Of a DNA stretch of 6,151 nucleotides, positions 1 to 6,151 are shown in pieces; position 1 is the first letter of the stretch; each line of letters opens with the position of its first letter. Origin of the DNA: Pseudomonadota bacterium. Its GTDB lineage: Bacteria; Pseudomonadota; Gammaproteobacteria; Burkholderiales; Gallionellaceae. Under the pieces are notes generated by a model, which was not told where the DNA came from, searched no databases, and saw nothing but the letters and a program-made list of their open reading frames with translations. Position numbers and translations under genes: made by a program. The stretch covers positions 1 to 6,151 of the forward strand of contig JAJXTT010000120.1 of the NCBI GenBank assembly GCA_021783525.1, given 5' to 3'.

Positions 1-257
1 CGCGGCAGATCCAGCCAGCGTCCGGCCAGCCAGAAGAAGCCGGCCGAGAACGCAAAGGTCAACCATCCCATCGCCGCCATCAGGCCGACGTCGCCGCTGA
101 TCTTCAGCCCGTGCACGGACAGCAGCGTCAGCGCAGGGAGAGAGACATGCAGGATGAAAGAGTTGAGTACGGCCGGCGTATTGACCGGCATGCGCTTGAA
201 GCGGTGCAGCAGCATGCCTGCGACAAAGCAGAGAATGAGGAGGATGAGGTTATTCAT
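1..257 (-). CDS. AEC-family (auxin efflux carrier type) transporter, N-terminal part
   Basis: This is the first 85 codons of an integral membrane protein that runs off the left edge of the window. The visible protein begins MNNLILLILCFVAGMLLHRF and has three hydrophobic stretches at about residues 3-18, 30-48 and 56-76, which fit the first helices of an AEC permease. The stretch around residues 26-47 (N-T-P-A-x-L-N-x-F, then V-S-L-P-A-L-T-L-L) is the pattern typical of AEC proteins at helix 2. Members of this family sit in the inner membrane and export or exchange organic acids, malonate or other small anions. The substrate here cannot be read. The ATG lies 24 bases after the threonine synthase stop, in the same direction, so co-transcription is likely. 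No strong Shine-Dalgarno sequence is seen before it. Family assignment is fairly sure; function is not. Confidence 0.75.
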   Translation of the reverse strand, partial: MNNLILLILCFVAGMLLHRFKRMPVNTPAVLNSFILHVSLPALTLLSVHGLKISGDVGLMAAMGWLTFAFSAGFFWLAGRWLDLP

Positions 258-281
258 GCAGCCGCTTTGCGCACCGCGGGA

Positions 282-1715
282 TCACTGCGGGATATTCGAT
301 GAAATGTACGCCTTCAATTTCGTCACATCCGCATCCATCACTTCGCAGCGTTGCGGCAGCTTCTCGATCCCTTCCATTGCCGCGGGGCGTTGGGGCTCGC
401 GCCCCAATGCTTCCCGGATGGTCTCGGCGAACTTGGCCGGCAGCGCGGTCTCCAGGCAGATCAGCGGCAGGCTGGGACGGCGCTGCTCCAGACCCACTTT
501 CAGGCCATCGGCGGTATGGGTGTCGATCATCACGCCGTATTCTTGCCATACCTCGCGTATGGTCTTGAGGCGGTCCTGGTGCGTGCTCTTGCCGGAAGCG
601 AAATCGAACTTCGGCAGATCGTCCCAGTACGAGGTGCCCTTGATGTCGAACGCACCGCCCGCGTCGACCTTGCTCCAGAACTCGCGCACTTTCGCCCCGT
701 CGCGGCCGACCAGGTCGAACACGAAGCGCTCGAAGTTGGATGCCTTGCTGATGTCCATCGACGGGCTGCTGGTCTCCCAGGTGTGGTCGGTACCGCGGGG
801 GCGGTACACGCCGGTGCGGAAGAACTCGTCGAGCACGTCGTTCTCGTTGGTGGCGAGGATCAACTGGCCGATGGGCAGGCCCATCATGCGGGCGATGTGA
901 CCGGCGCAGATGTTGCCGAAATTGCCGGAGGGAACCGAAAACGCGACCTGCTCGTCATTCGACCTGGTCGCAGCGAAGTAGCCCTTGAAGTAGTAAACGA
1001 CCTGCGCCGACACGCGCGCCCAGTTGATCGAGTTGACGGTGCCGATCTTGTACTTGGCCTTGAACGCGTGGTCGTTGGACACCGCCTTCACCATATCCTG
1101 CGCATCGTCGAACATGCCGTTGATGGCGATGTTGTGGATATTCGGGTCCTGCAGCGAATACATCTGCGCACGCTGGAAGGCGGACATTTTTCCGTTCGGC
1201 GACAACATGAACACGCGGATGCCGCGCTTGCCGCGCATCGCGTATTCGGCGGCGGAGCCGGTGTCGCCGGAAGTCGCGCCGAGAATGTTCAGCTCTTCGT
1301 TCTTCTTTGCCAATGCGTACTCGAACAGGTTGCCGAGCAACTGCATCGCCATGTCCTTGAACGCCAGCGTCGGGCCATTGGAAAGTTCGAGGATGTGCAC
1401 ACCGTCGGCCAGCTTGCGCAACGGCGTGATCTGTTTGGCATCGCTATCGGCACGGCCGTTGCAGTACACCTGTGCGGTATAGGTCTTGTTGACGATGGCC
1501 TTGAGGTCTGCCGCCGGGATGTCGGTCGCGAACCTGGACAGCACGGCATAGGCGAGATCGGCGTACGACAGCTCGCGCCAGGCATCCAGTTCGGCGCGCG
1601 TCACTTGCGGATACTGCTCCGGCAGGTACAGCCCGCCGTCCGGCGCGAGGCCGCCCAGCAGGATTTCGGTGAAGGTCTTGGCGGGCGCGTTGCCGCGGGT
1701 GGAGATGTAATTCAT
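282..1715 (-). CDS. thrC: Threonine synthase
   Basis: This PLP enzyme converts O-phospho-L-homoserine to L-threonine and phosphate in the cytoplasm, the last step of threonine synthesis. The 477-residue product opens with the family's N-terminal domain (MNYISTRG, then GGLAPDGGLYLP at 21-32). The PLP lysine is K120 in SNGPTLAFKDMAMQ. The phosphate-binding glycine/serine loop is GATSGDTGSAA (146-156), followed by GTVNSINWARVSAQ (225-238) and VPSGNFGN (261-268), all hallmarks of ThrC. SPSMDISKASNFERF (317-331) is also typical. The length matches the roughly 470-480-residue forms common in betaproteobacteria, so the gene looks intact. The ATG at 1715-1713 is chosen because the conserved N-terminus starts there. 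Its Shine-Dalgarno is weak (an AGCGAG-like stretch). It lies 116 bases downstream of hom, across a palindromic repeat region, and 24 bases upstream of the AEC transporter. Confidence 0.97.
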   Translation of the reverse strand: MNYISTRGNAPAKTFTEILLGGLAPDGGLYLPEQYPQVTRAELDAWRELSYADLAYAVLSRFATDIPAADLKAIVNKTYTAQVYCNGRADSDAKQITPLRKLADGVHILELSNGPTLAFKDMAMQLLGNLFEYALAKKNEELNILGATSGDTGSAAEYAMRGKRGIRVFMLSPNGKMSAFQRAQMYSLQDPNIHNIAINGMFDDAQDMVKAVSNDHAFKAKYKIGTVNSINWARVSAQVVYYFKGYFAATRSNDEQVAFSVPSGNFGNICAGHIARMMGLPIGQLILATNENDVLDEFFRTGVYRPRGTDHTWETSSPSMDISKASNFERFVFDLVGRDGAKVREFWSKVDAGGAFDIKGTSYWDDLPKFDFASGKSTHQDRLKTIREVWQEYGVMIDTHTADGLKVGLEQRRPSLPLICLETALPAKFAETIREALGREPQRPAAMEGIEKLPQRCEVMDADVTKLKAYISSNIPQ

Positions 1716-1730
1716 CGCATTGCTCGCTTG

Positions 1731-1823
1731 ATGTAGGTTGGGTTAGCGCAGCGTAACCCAACATGATTGTAGTCGTCAGACAGCTTGTTGGGTTACGCCG
1801 CCTGCGGCTAACCCAACCTACAT
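1731..1823. repeat. Pair of inverted REP-like palindromes between hom and thrC
   Basis: Two imperfect palindromes lie head to head. In the first, GTTGGGTTA (1737-1745) pairs with TAACCCAAC (1754-1762) around an 8-base loop. In the second, GTTGGGTTA (1787-1795) pairs with TAACCCAAC (1809-1817), with an extra GCC/GGC stem inside (1797-1799 with 1806-1808). The asymmetric flank GTAG of copy 1 (1733-1736) recurs as CTAC in copy 2 (1818-1821), so the copies are in opposite orientation. The outer arms ATGTAGGTTGGGTTAGC and GCTAACCCAACCTACAT (1731-1747 and 1807-1823) therefore form one larger inverted repeat. This sequence type is familiar as a dispersed intergenic repeat in many proteobacteria. The hairpins lack a U-tract, so they are not textbook terminators. 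They may stabilise the upstream mRNA or partly reduce read-through into thrC. Confidence 0.85.
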
Positions 1824-1831
1824 GATTTGAT

Positions 1832-3145
1832 TTACTTTCCCAGTTCTTCCAACCGCAACTTCGTCACCTTCCCCGCCACCACGCCCAGTGCCTCGATCTT
1901 CGCGATGGCCGCCTTGATGCGCTTCTCGCGTGTCTGGTGAGTCAGCATGATCAGGTCGGTCTGGTCTTCGCCTTCGCCCGGTTCCTTCTGGATCACGGCG
2001 TCGATGGATATCTGCTCATCCGCCAGGATGCGCGTGATGTCGGCCAGCACGCCGGGTTTGTCCTGCACGCGCAGGCGCAGGTAGTAGCTGGTGATCACCT
2101 CGTCCATCGGCAGTATCTTCAGGTCGGCCATCGCGTTCGGCTGGAACGCGAGATGCGGCACGCGGTTCAACGGATCGGAGGTTGCCATGCGCGTCACGTC
2201 GACCAGGTCGGCGATCACCGCGCTCGCGGTCGGCTCCGCACCGGCGCCCTTGCCGTAATACAGCGTCGCGCCGACGGCATCGCCCTGCACGACGACCGCG
2301 TTCATTGCGCCTTCCACGTTCGCGATCAGGCGCCTGGAGGGGATCAGGGTCGGGTGCACGCGCAGCTCCACACCTTCCGGCGTGCGCTTGGTGATGCCCA
2401 GCAGCTTGATGCGATAGCCCAACTGCTCGGCGTATTTAATGTCGGTCGCATCCAGCCTGGAGATGCCTTCGACGTAAGCCTTGTCGAACTGCATCGGGAT
2501 GCCGAAGGCCAGTGCGGACAGGATGGTGATCTTGTGCGCCGCGTCCACGCCCTCGATGTCGAAGGTGGGGTCCGCCTCGGCGTAACCCAGGCGCTGCGCC
2601 TCTTTCAGTACTGTATCGAAACTCAGGCCCTTGTCGCGCATCTCGGACAGGATGAAGTTGGTGGTGCCGTTGATGATGCCCGCGATCCACTCGATGCGGT
2701 TGGCGGTCAGCCCTTCGCGCAACGCCTTGATGATGGGAATGCCGCCCGCCACGGCGGCCTCGAACGCGACCATCACGCCCTTGTCCTGCGCCGCCTTGAA
2801 TATCTCGTTGCCGTGCGTGGCCAGCAAGGCCTTGTTCGCGGTGACCACATGCTTGCCGTTGGCGATGGCCTTCAGCACCAGTTCCTTCGCGACGCCATAG
2901 CCGCCGATCAGTTCGATGACGATATCCACTTCCGGGTCGGTCACGACCGAGAACGCATCGTCCGTTACGCGGCATGTTCCGCCCGTGACTTTTTTCGCCA
3001 GTGCCACGTTCTTGTCCGCCACCACCGTGATGCGGATGGGACGGCCGGCACGGCGGGTGATTTCTTCCGCGTTGCGTTGCAGTACGGTGAAGGTGCCGCC
3101 GCCGACTGTGCCGATACCGAGTAGACCTACATTGATTGGTTTCAT
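1832..3145 (-). CDS. hom: Homoserine dehydrogenase (monofunctional, ACT-regulated)
   Basis: This enzyme reduces aspartate semialdehyde to homoserine with NAD(P)H, the branch-point reaction towards threonine and methionine. The 437-residue protein has an N-terminal Rossmann fold with the glycine motif GLLGIGTVGGGTF (7-19). VTANKALLA follows at 101-109, with the conserved K105. The catalytic domain includes GIINGTTNF (156-164), GYAEADPTFDIEGVDAAHK (187-205) with the expected E190, D201 and catalytic K205. A C-terminal ACT domain starts near 353 (YLRLRVQDKPGVLADITRIL), which in this family usually senses threonine for feedback inhibition. No aspartokinase domain is fused, unlike enterobacterial ThrA. 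The ATG overlaps the TGA of the upstream acetyltransferase gene in the tetranucleotide ATGA, and the Shine-Dalgarno is poor (AAGAAA), so translation probably depends on coupling. The length is normal for the family and the gene looks intact. Confidence 0.97.
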   Translation of the reverse strand: MKPINVGLLGIGTVGGGTFTVLQRNAEEITRRAGRPIRITVVADKNVALAKKVTGGTCRVTDDAFSVVTDPEVDIVIELIGGYGVAKELVLKAIANGKHVVTANKALLATHGNEIFKAAQDKGVMVAFEAAVAGGIPIIKALREGLTANRIEWIAGIINGTTNFILSEMRDKGLSFDTVLKEAQRLGYAEADPTFDIEGVDAAHKITILSALAFGIPMQFDKAYVEGISRLDATDIKYAEQLGYRIKLLGITKRTPEGVELRVHPTLIPSRRLIANVEGAMNAVVVQGDAVGATLYYGKGAGAEPTASAVIADLVDVTRMATSDPLNRVPHLAFQPNAMADLKILPMDEVITSYYLRLRVQDKPGVLADITRILADEQISIDAVIQKEPGEGEDQTDLIMLTHQTREKRIKAAIAKIEALGVVAGKVTKLRLEELGK

Positions 3146-3579
3146 GAGAATGATTTCTTAAAGTTAAAAGCGGGAATGACAAAACCTTCACGGAAGTAGA
3201 ACTTGTGCGCCCGCGTGCGCTGCGTCCCGGAATCCAGCACCAGGCCGCTTGCACCGAATTTCCCGGCAACCTCTTCCAGATGTGCAATCAGGAAACGGCC
3301 CACCCCCTTCGACCGGCAGGCACCGTCGGTGACGAGATCGTCGATGTAGAACTTCACGCCATCGAAAGTGTTTTCGTGCCAGCGATAGACCGCCAGGCCC
3401 AGCACCGCATTGCCCTCAACCGCCAGCGCCATGCGTGCGTCTTTCAGTACGCGCACCATCTTTGCAGCATAGTCGGCCGGAAGATGCGGACGCAACTGGC
3501 GGTGCACGGCTTCCGCGCGCGCCAGCCATTCAGCGCCGACGACCCGGCCGTTTTCCGCAGACACCTCGACGACCCTCAT
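3142..3579 (-). CDS. GNAT-family N-acetyltransferase
   Basis: This small cytoplasmic protein of 145 residues is predicted to transfer an acetyl group from acetyl-CoA to an unidentified amine. The acetyl-CoA pyrophosphate-binding loop of motif A is visible as CRSKGVGRFL (88-97), preceded by the beta strand FYIDDLVT (77-84). Motif B appears as RAHKFYFREGF (123-133), with a conserved-looking tyrosine at 128 that often acts as general acid in GNATs. The length is that of a single-domain GNAT. Its ATG shares ATGA with the stop of the aminotransferase gene, and its own TGA shares ATGA with the start of hom, so it is locked into this operon by two 4-base overlaps. That suggests a role tied to amino-acid metabolism, but the substrate cannot be inferred. 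Side-chain, protein N-terminal or free amino-acid acetylation are all possible. Confidence 0.9.
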   Translation of the reverse strand: MRVVEVSAENGRVVGAEWLARAEAVHRQLRPHLPADYAAKMVRVLKDARMALAVEGNAVLGLAVYRWHENTFDGVKFYIDDLVTDGACRSKGVGRFLIAHLEEVAGKFGASGLVLDSGTQRTRAHKFYFREGFVIPAFNFKKSFS

Positions 3580-4829
3580 GTCCCGTGCCGCTTGCGATAA
3601 CTCTCCAGGAAACGTGCTATACGCCCGATCGCTTCGGTCAGATCGTCGGAGTTCGGCAGGAACACCACGCGGAAGTGGTCGGTGTGCGGCCAGTTGAAGC
3701 CGCTGCCCTGCACAATCAGCACCTTCTCCTGCTCCAGCAGTTCGAGGATGAATTTCTGGTCGTCCTCGATCGGGTACATCTTAGGATCGAGCCTGGGGAA
3801 CAGGTACAGCGCGGCTTTGGGCTTGACGCAGGTCACGCCGGGAATGGCGGTGAGCAGGTTGTATGCAAGCTCGCGCTGCTTGTACAGGCGGCCTCCGGGC
3901 GCGACCAGGTCGTTGATGCTCTGGTAGCCGCCCAGCGCGGTCTGGATGGCATACTGCCCCGGCACGTTGGAGCACAGGCGCATCGAGGCAAGGATGTTCA
4001 GGCCGTCCAGATAATCCTGCGCGGTCTTCTTCGCACCCGAGACGACCATCCAGCCCGAGCGATAGCCGCAGGCGCGATAGTTCTTGGAAAGGCCGTTGAG
4101 CGTGACGAACAGCACGTCGTCGGCCAGCGATGCAATGGACGTGTGCGTGATGCCGTCGTACAGCACCTTGTCGTAGATCTCGTCGGCGAAGATGATCAGT
4201 TGATGCTCGCGCGCAAGCTGGATGATCTCCTTGAGGATCTCGTCGGAATAGACGGCGCCGGTCGGGTTGTTCGGGTTGATCACGACGATGGCCCTGGTGT
4301 TCGGCGTGATCTTGCGGCGCATGTCCTTGAGGTCGGGATTCCACTCGTTGGCCTCGTCGCAGATGTAATGGCGCGGCGTGCCGCCGGCCAGCGTCACCGC
4401 CGCAGTCCACAGCGGATAGTCGGGCGCCGGGACCAGCACTTCGTCGCCGGGGTTGAGCAGCCCCTGCATGGACATGACGATGAGCTCGGACGCACCGTTG
4501 CCGATGTAGATGTCGTCGATGGTGACGCCCGCGATCTTTTTCAGCTGGGTGTAGTGCATGATCGCCTTGCGCGCGGCGAACAGGCCTTTGGAATCCGAAT
4601 AGCCGGACGAATTCGGCAGATTGAGGATCACGTCCTGCTGCACCTCTTCCGGCGCGTCGAAACCGAACGGGGCGAGATTTCCGATGTTCAGCTTGATGAT
4701 GCGCTGTCCCTCTTCCTCCATCTGCTTGGAACGCGCCATCACCGGGCCGCGGATGTCGTAGCAGACGTTGGCCAGCTTGGCGGATTTCAATACCGGCTTG
4801 ATGACGGGGATATCTTTTTCGGATTTCAC
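3576..4829 (-). CDS. alaA: PLP-dependent aminotransferase, AlaA-like (glutamate-pyruvate transaminase)
   Basis: This is a class I/II (fold type I) aminotransferase of 417 residues that closely resembles E. coli AlaA (YfbQ), which makes alanine from pyruvate and glutamate. The shared N-terminal signature is KLANVCYDIRGPV (18-30), then IKLNIGNLAPFGFDAP (45-60). The remaining landmarks are DIYIGNGASELIV (106-118), PAPDYPLWTAA (134-144), NPNNPTGAVYS (185-195), FADEIYDK (214-221) and NGLSKNYR (245-252), with K249 the PLP Schiff-base lysine. A FNWP-type motif follows near the C-terminus. The start is GTG at 4829-4827, chosen because AGGAAG lies 7 bases upstream and the protein is only slightly longer at its N-terminus than E. 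coli AlaA. It is the first gene of the leftward cluster and overlaps the acetyltransferase gene by 4 bases. Exact substrate range is inferred from resemblance only. Confidence 0.93.
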   Translation of the reverse strand: MKSEKDIPVIKPVLKSAKLANVCYDIRGPVMARSKQMEEEGQRIIKLNIGNLAPFGFDAPEEVQQDVILNLPNSSGYSDSKGLFAARKAIMHYTQLKKIAGVTIDDIYIGNGASELIVMSMQGLLNPGDEVLVPAPDYPLWTAAVTLAGGTPRHYICDEANEWNPDLKDMRRKITPNTRAIVVINPNNPTGAVYSDEILKEIIQLAREHQLIIFADEIYDKVLYDGITHTSIASLADDVLFVTLNGLSKNYRACGYRSGWMVVSGAKKTAQDYLDGLNILASMRLCSNVPGQYAIQTALGGYQSINDLVAPGGRLYKQRELAYNLLTAIPGVTCVKPKAALYLFPRLDPKMYPIEDDQKFILELLEQEKVLIVQGSGFNWPHTDHFRVVFLPNSDDLTEAIGRIARFLESYRKRHGT

Positions 4830-4836
4830 TTGAGTG

Positions 4837-4842
4837 CTTCCT
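4837..4842 (-). promoter_or_regulatory. Shine-Dalgarno that fixes the GTG start of the aminotransferase gene
   Basis: On the minus strand this reads AGGAAG, followed by a 7-base spacer (4836-4830) and GTG. It supports the non-ATG start over any internal methionine. Confidence 0.7.
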
Positions 4843-4939
4843 AATCTGCCAGGCTGGTGCCGATGGTAGAATCACCGGCATACAGACAAGGCGTTGCAAA
4901 GGCCGCGATTCTACCGCGCCGCCGCTGCCCGCCGCAAAT
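4843..4939. promoter_or_regulatory. Divergent promoter region with a 9-base inverted repeat
   Basis: The region between the two divergent genes holds GGTAGAATC at 4865-4873 and its perfect inverse GATTCTACC at 4907-4915, with 33 bases between. Each arm contains TAGAAT, a five-of-six match to the sigma-70 -10 hexamer. Read leftward, TAGAAT (4913-4908) has TTGCGG 18 bases upstream (4937-4932) as a weak -35. That would give a leader of roughly 70 bases before the aminotransferase GTG. Read rightward, TAGAAT (4867-4872) has only a poor CTGCCA (4846-4851) at 15 bases, and would serve the Mth938-like gene. The assignment rests on hexamer matches alone. The symmetrical arms could equally be an operator. 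Confidence 0.45.
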
Positions 4940-4944
4940 GGAGG
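4940..4944 (+). promoter_or_regulatory. Shine-Dalgarno that fixes the TTG start of the Mth938-like gene
   Basis: GGAGG lies 7 bases before TTG at 4952. An ATG at 4938 is in a different frame, and the next in-frame ATG is deep inside the gene (about codon 97), so TTG is the only start consistent with the conserved N-terminus. Confidence 0.75.
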
Positions 4945-4951
4945 AATCCCT

Positions 4952-5320
4952 TTGGCACTGCATCTGAACACAAATACCGATCTCTACCTGTTCACCGGAC
5001 ACGGCGAAGGTTATGTCGCGATCAACAACCACCGCTACCAGCAGCCCGTGGTCGTGACGGCCGGAGAAGTCCGTACCGACTGGGCCGCCAAGGATTTCAC
5101 CGCGCTGACCGCGGCGCATTTCGAATACTTTCTCGAACTCAGGCCGGAAGTGCTGCTGCTCGGCACCGGTGCGAAGCAGCAGTTCGCCCATCCCAGCCTG
5201 TACCGCGAACTCGTCCGTGCCCGCATCGGCGTCGAATTCATGGACACCCCCGCCGCCTGCCGCACCTACAACATCCTCGTTGCCGAAGACCGCAAGGTGG
5301 TCGCGGCGGTTTTGATATGA
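4952..5320 (+). CDS. Mth938-like / NDUFAF3-type domain protein (DUF498)
   Basis: This is a single-domain protein of 122 residues with no signal peptide or membrane segment. Residues 7-21 (NTDLYLFTGHGEGYV), the strand-rich PVVVTAGEV (32-40), FEYFLELRPEVLLLGTG (57-73) and the C-terminal GVEFMDTPAACRTYNILVAEDRKVVAAVL (93-121) match the pattern I recall for the Mth938-like family, including the LLLGTG and MDTxAACRTYN signatures. The mitochondrial relative NDUFAF3 is an assembly factor for respiratory complex I. The bacterial role is not established. The start is TTG, behind GGAGG. The gene is divergent from the aminotransferase, and I recall these two being neighbours in other betaproteobacteria. 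The length is typical of the bacterial family. Family assignment is good; biochemical function is unknown. Confidence 0.85.
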   Translation: MALHLNTNTDLYLFTGHGEGYVAINNHRYQQPVVVTAGEVRTDWAAKDFTALTAAHFEYFLELRPEVLLLGTGAKQQFAHPSLYRELVRARIGVEFMDTPAACRTYNILVAEDRKVVAAVLI

Positions 5321-5325
5321 AAGTT

Positions 5326-5375
5326 CCGAGTACTGAGTGGGGTCGGCTTTGACTCGGCACTCAGCACTCAGCACT
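5326..5375. repeat. CACTCAG heptamer repeats forming an imperfect hairpin
   Basis: CACTCAG occurs twice in tandem (5358-5364 and 5365-5371), preceded by the degenerate unit GACTCGG (5351-5357) and followed by a partial CACT (5372-5375). The opposite strand of the left side has the same pattern: GAGTACTGAGTG (5328-5339) pairs with CACTCAGCACTC (5358-5369) at 11 of 12 positions around an 18-base loop. No T-run follows, so it is not a standard terminator for the preceding gene. Confidence 0.7.
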
Positions 5376-5380
5376 ATTAA
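5349..5380 (+). promoter_or_regulatory. Possible promoter for the MoxR gene
   Basis: TTGACT (5349-5354) matches the -35 consensus at five of six bases. TATTAA (5375-5380) matches the -10 at four of six, but the spacer is 20 bases, longer than the usual 17. The tandem heptamers fill that spacer. Weak evidence only. Confidence 0.25.
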
Positions 5381-5396
5381 CAACAGAAGGTAATCA

Positions 5397-6151
<755 letters not shown>

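Noticed and set aside
351..1736. Long open plus-strand frame (461 codons) opposite thrC.
   Set aside because: It mirrors thrC almost end to end, its product is rich in H, R, V and A with no recognisable motif, and thrC itself is unmistakable. It is an antisense by-product of GC-rich codon use.
1737..1817. Paired palindromes considered as a small CRISPR array or an insertion-sequence end.
   Set aside because: There are only two copies, in inverted orientation, with no spacer regularity, no transposase and no target duplication visible.
1937..3124. Long open plus-strand frame (395 codons) opposite hom.
   Set aside because: Same antisense pattern over a clear homoserine dehydrogenase, with no domain-like features.
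3435..4844. Long open plus-strand frame (469 codons) opposite the aminotransferase gene.
   Set aside because: Antisense shadow: low-complexity HRDVL-rich product, and the minus strand encodes a complete AlaA-like protein.
5328..5369. Hairpin after the Mth938-like gene considered as a rho-independent terminator.
   Set aside because: The loop is 18 bases and no T-run follows, so the repeat interpretation fits better.

Overview
This window looks like a piece of ordinary chromosome from a GC-rich betaproteobacterium. The best guess is Nitrosomonadales or a relative, because of the alanine-type aminotransferase / homoserine dehydrogenase / threonine synthase gene order, the style of the proteins, and the GTTGGGTTA...TAACCCAAC intergenic palindromes. 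That assignment rests on recalled family knowledge, not on a search.

Layout. The left four-fifths (about 1-4829) is a leftward gene cluster. In order of transcription it holds an AlaA-like aminotransferase (4829-3576), a GNAT-family acetyltransferase (3579-3142), a monofunctional homoserine dehydrogenase with a C-terminal ACT domain (3145-1832), threonine synthase (1715-282), and the N-terminus of an AEC-type membrane transporter (257 to beyond base 1). The first three genes are joined by two 4-base ATGA stop/start overlaps, so they are probably translationally coupled. A 116-base gap between hom and thrC carries two inverted copies of a REP-like palindrome. ThrC is followed after 24 bases by the transporter.

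The right fifth runs rightward. A 122-residue Mth938/NDUFAF3-like protein (4952-5320) is divergent from the aminotransferase. It is followed by a MoxR-family AAA+ ATPase (5397 to beyond the right edge). The roughly 120-base divergent intergenic region contains a 9-base perfect inverted repeat whose two arms each hold a TAGAAT -10-like hexamer facing its own gene. Both divergent genes appear to use non-ATG starts (GTG and TTG), each behind a good Shine-Dalgarno sequence. The 76-base gap before moxR holds imperfect CACTCAG heptamer repeats lying inside a candidate promoter spacer.

How the genes fit together. Hom makes homoserine and ThrC makes threonine from phosphohomoserine. Neither homoserine kinase nor aspartokinase is in the window, so those steps must be encoded elsewhere. 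The aminotransferase probably supplies alanine or balances glutamate/pyruvate. The GNAT protein's substrate is unknown. The transporter could export an organic acid or an amino acid, but this cannot be told from 85 residues.

I found no mobile element, CRISPR array, tRNA or rRNA, and no clear evidence of a new biological system. The most useful leads are the GNAT gene embedded in the threonine cluster, the paired palindromes between hom and thrC, and the repeat-bearing promoter spacer upstream of moxR.
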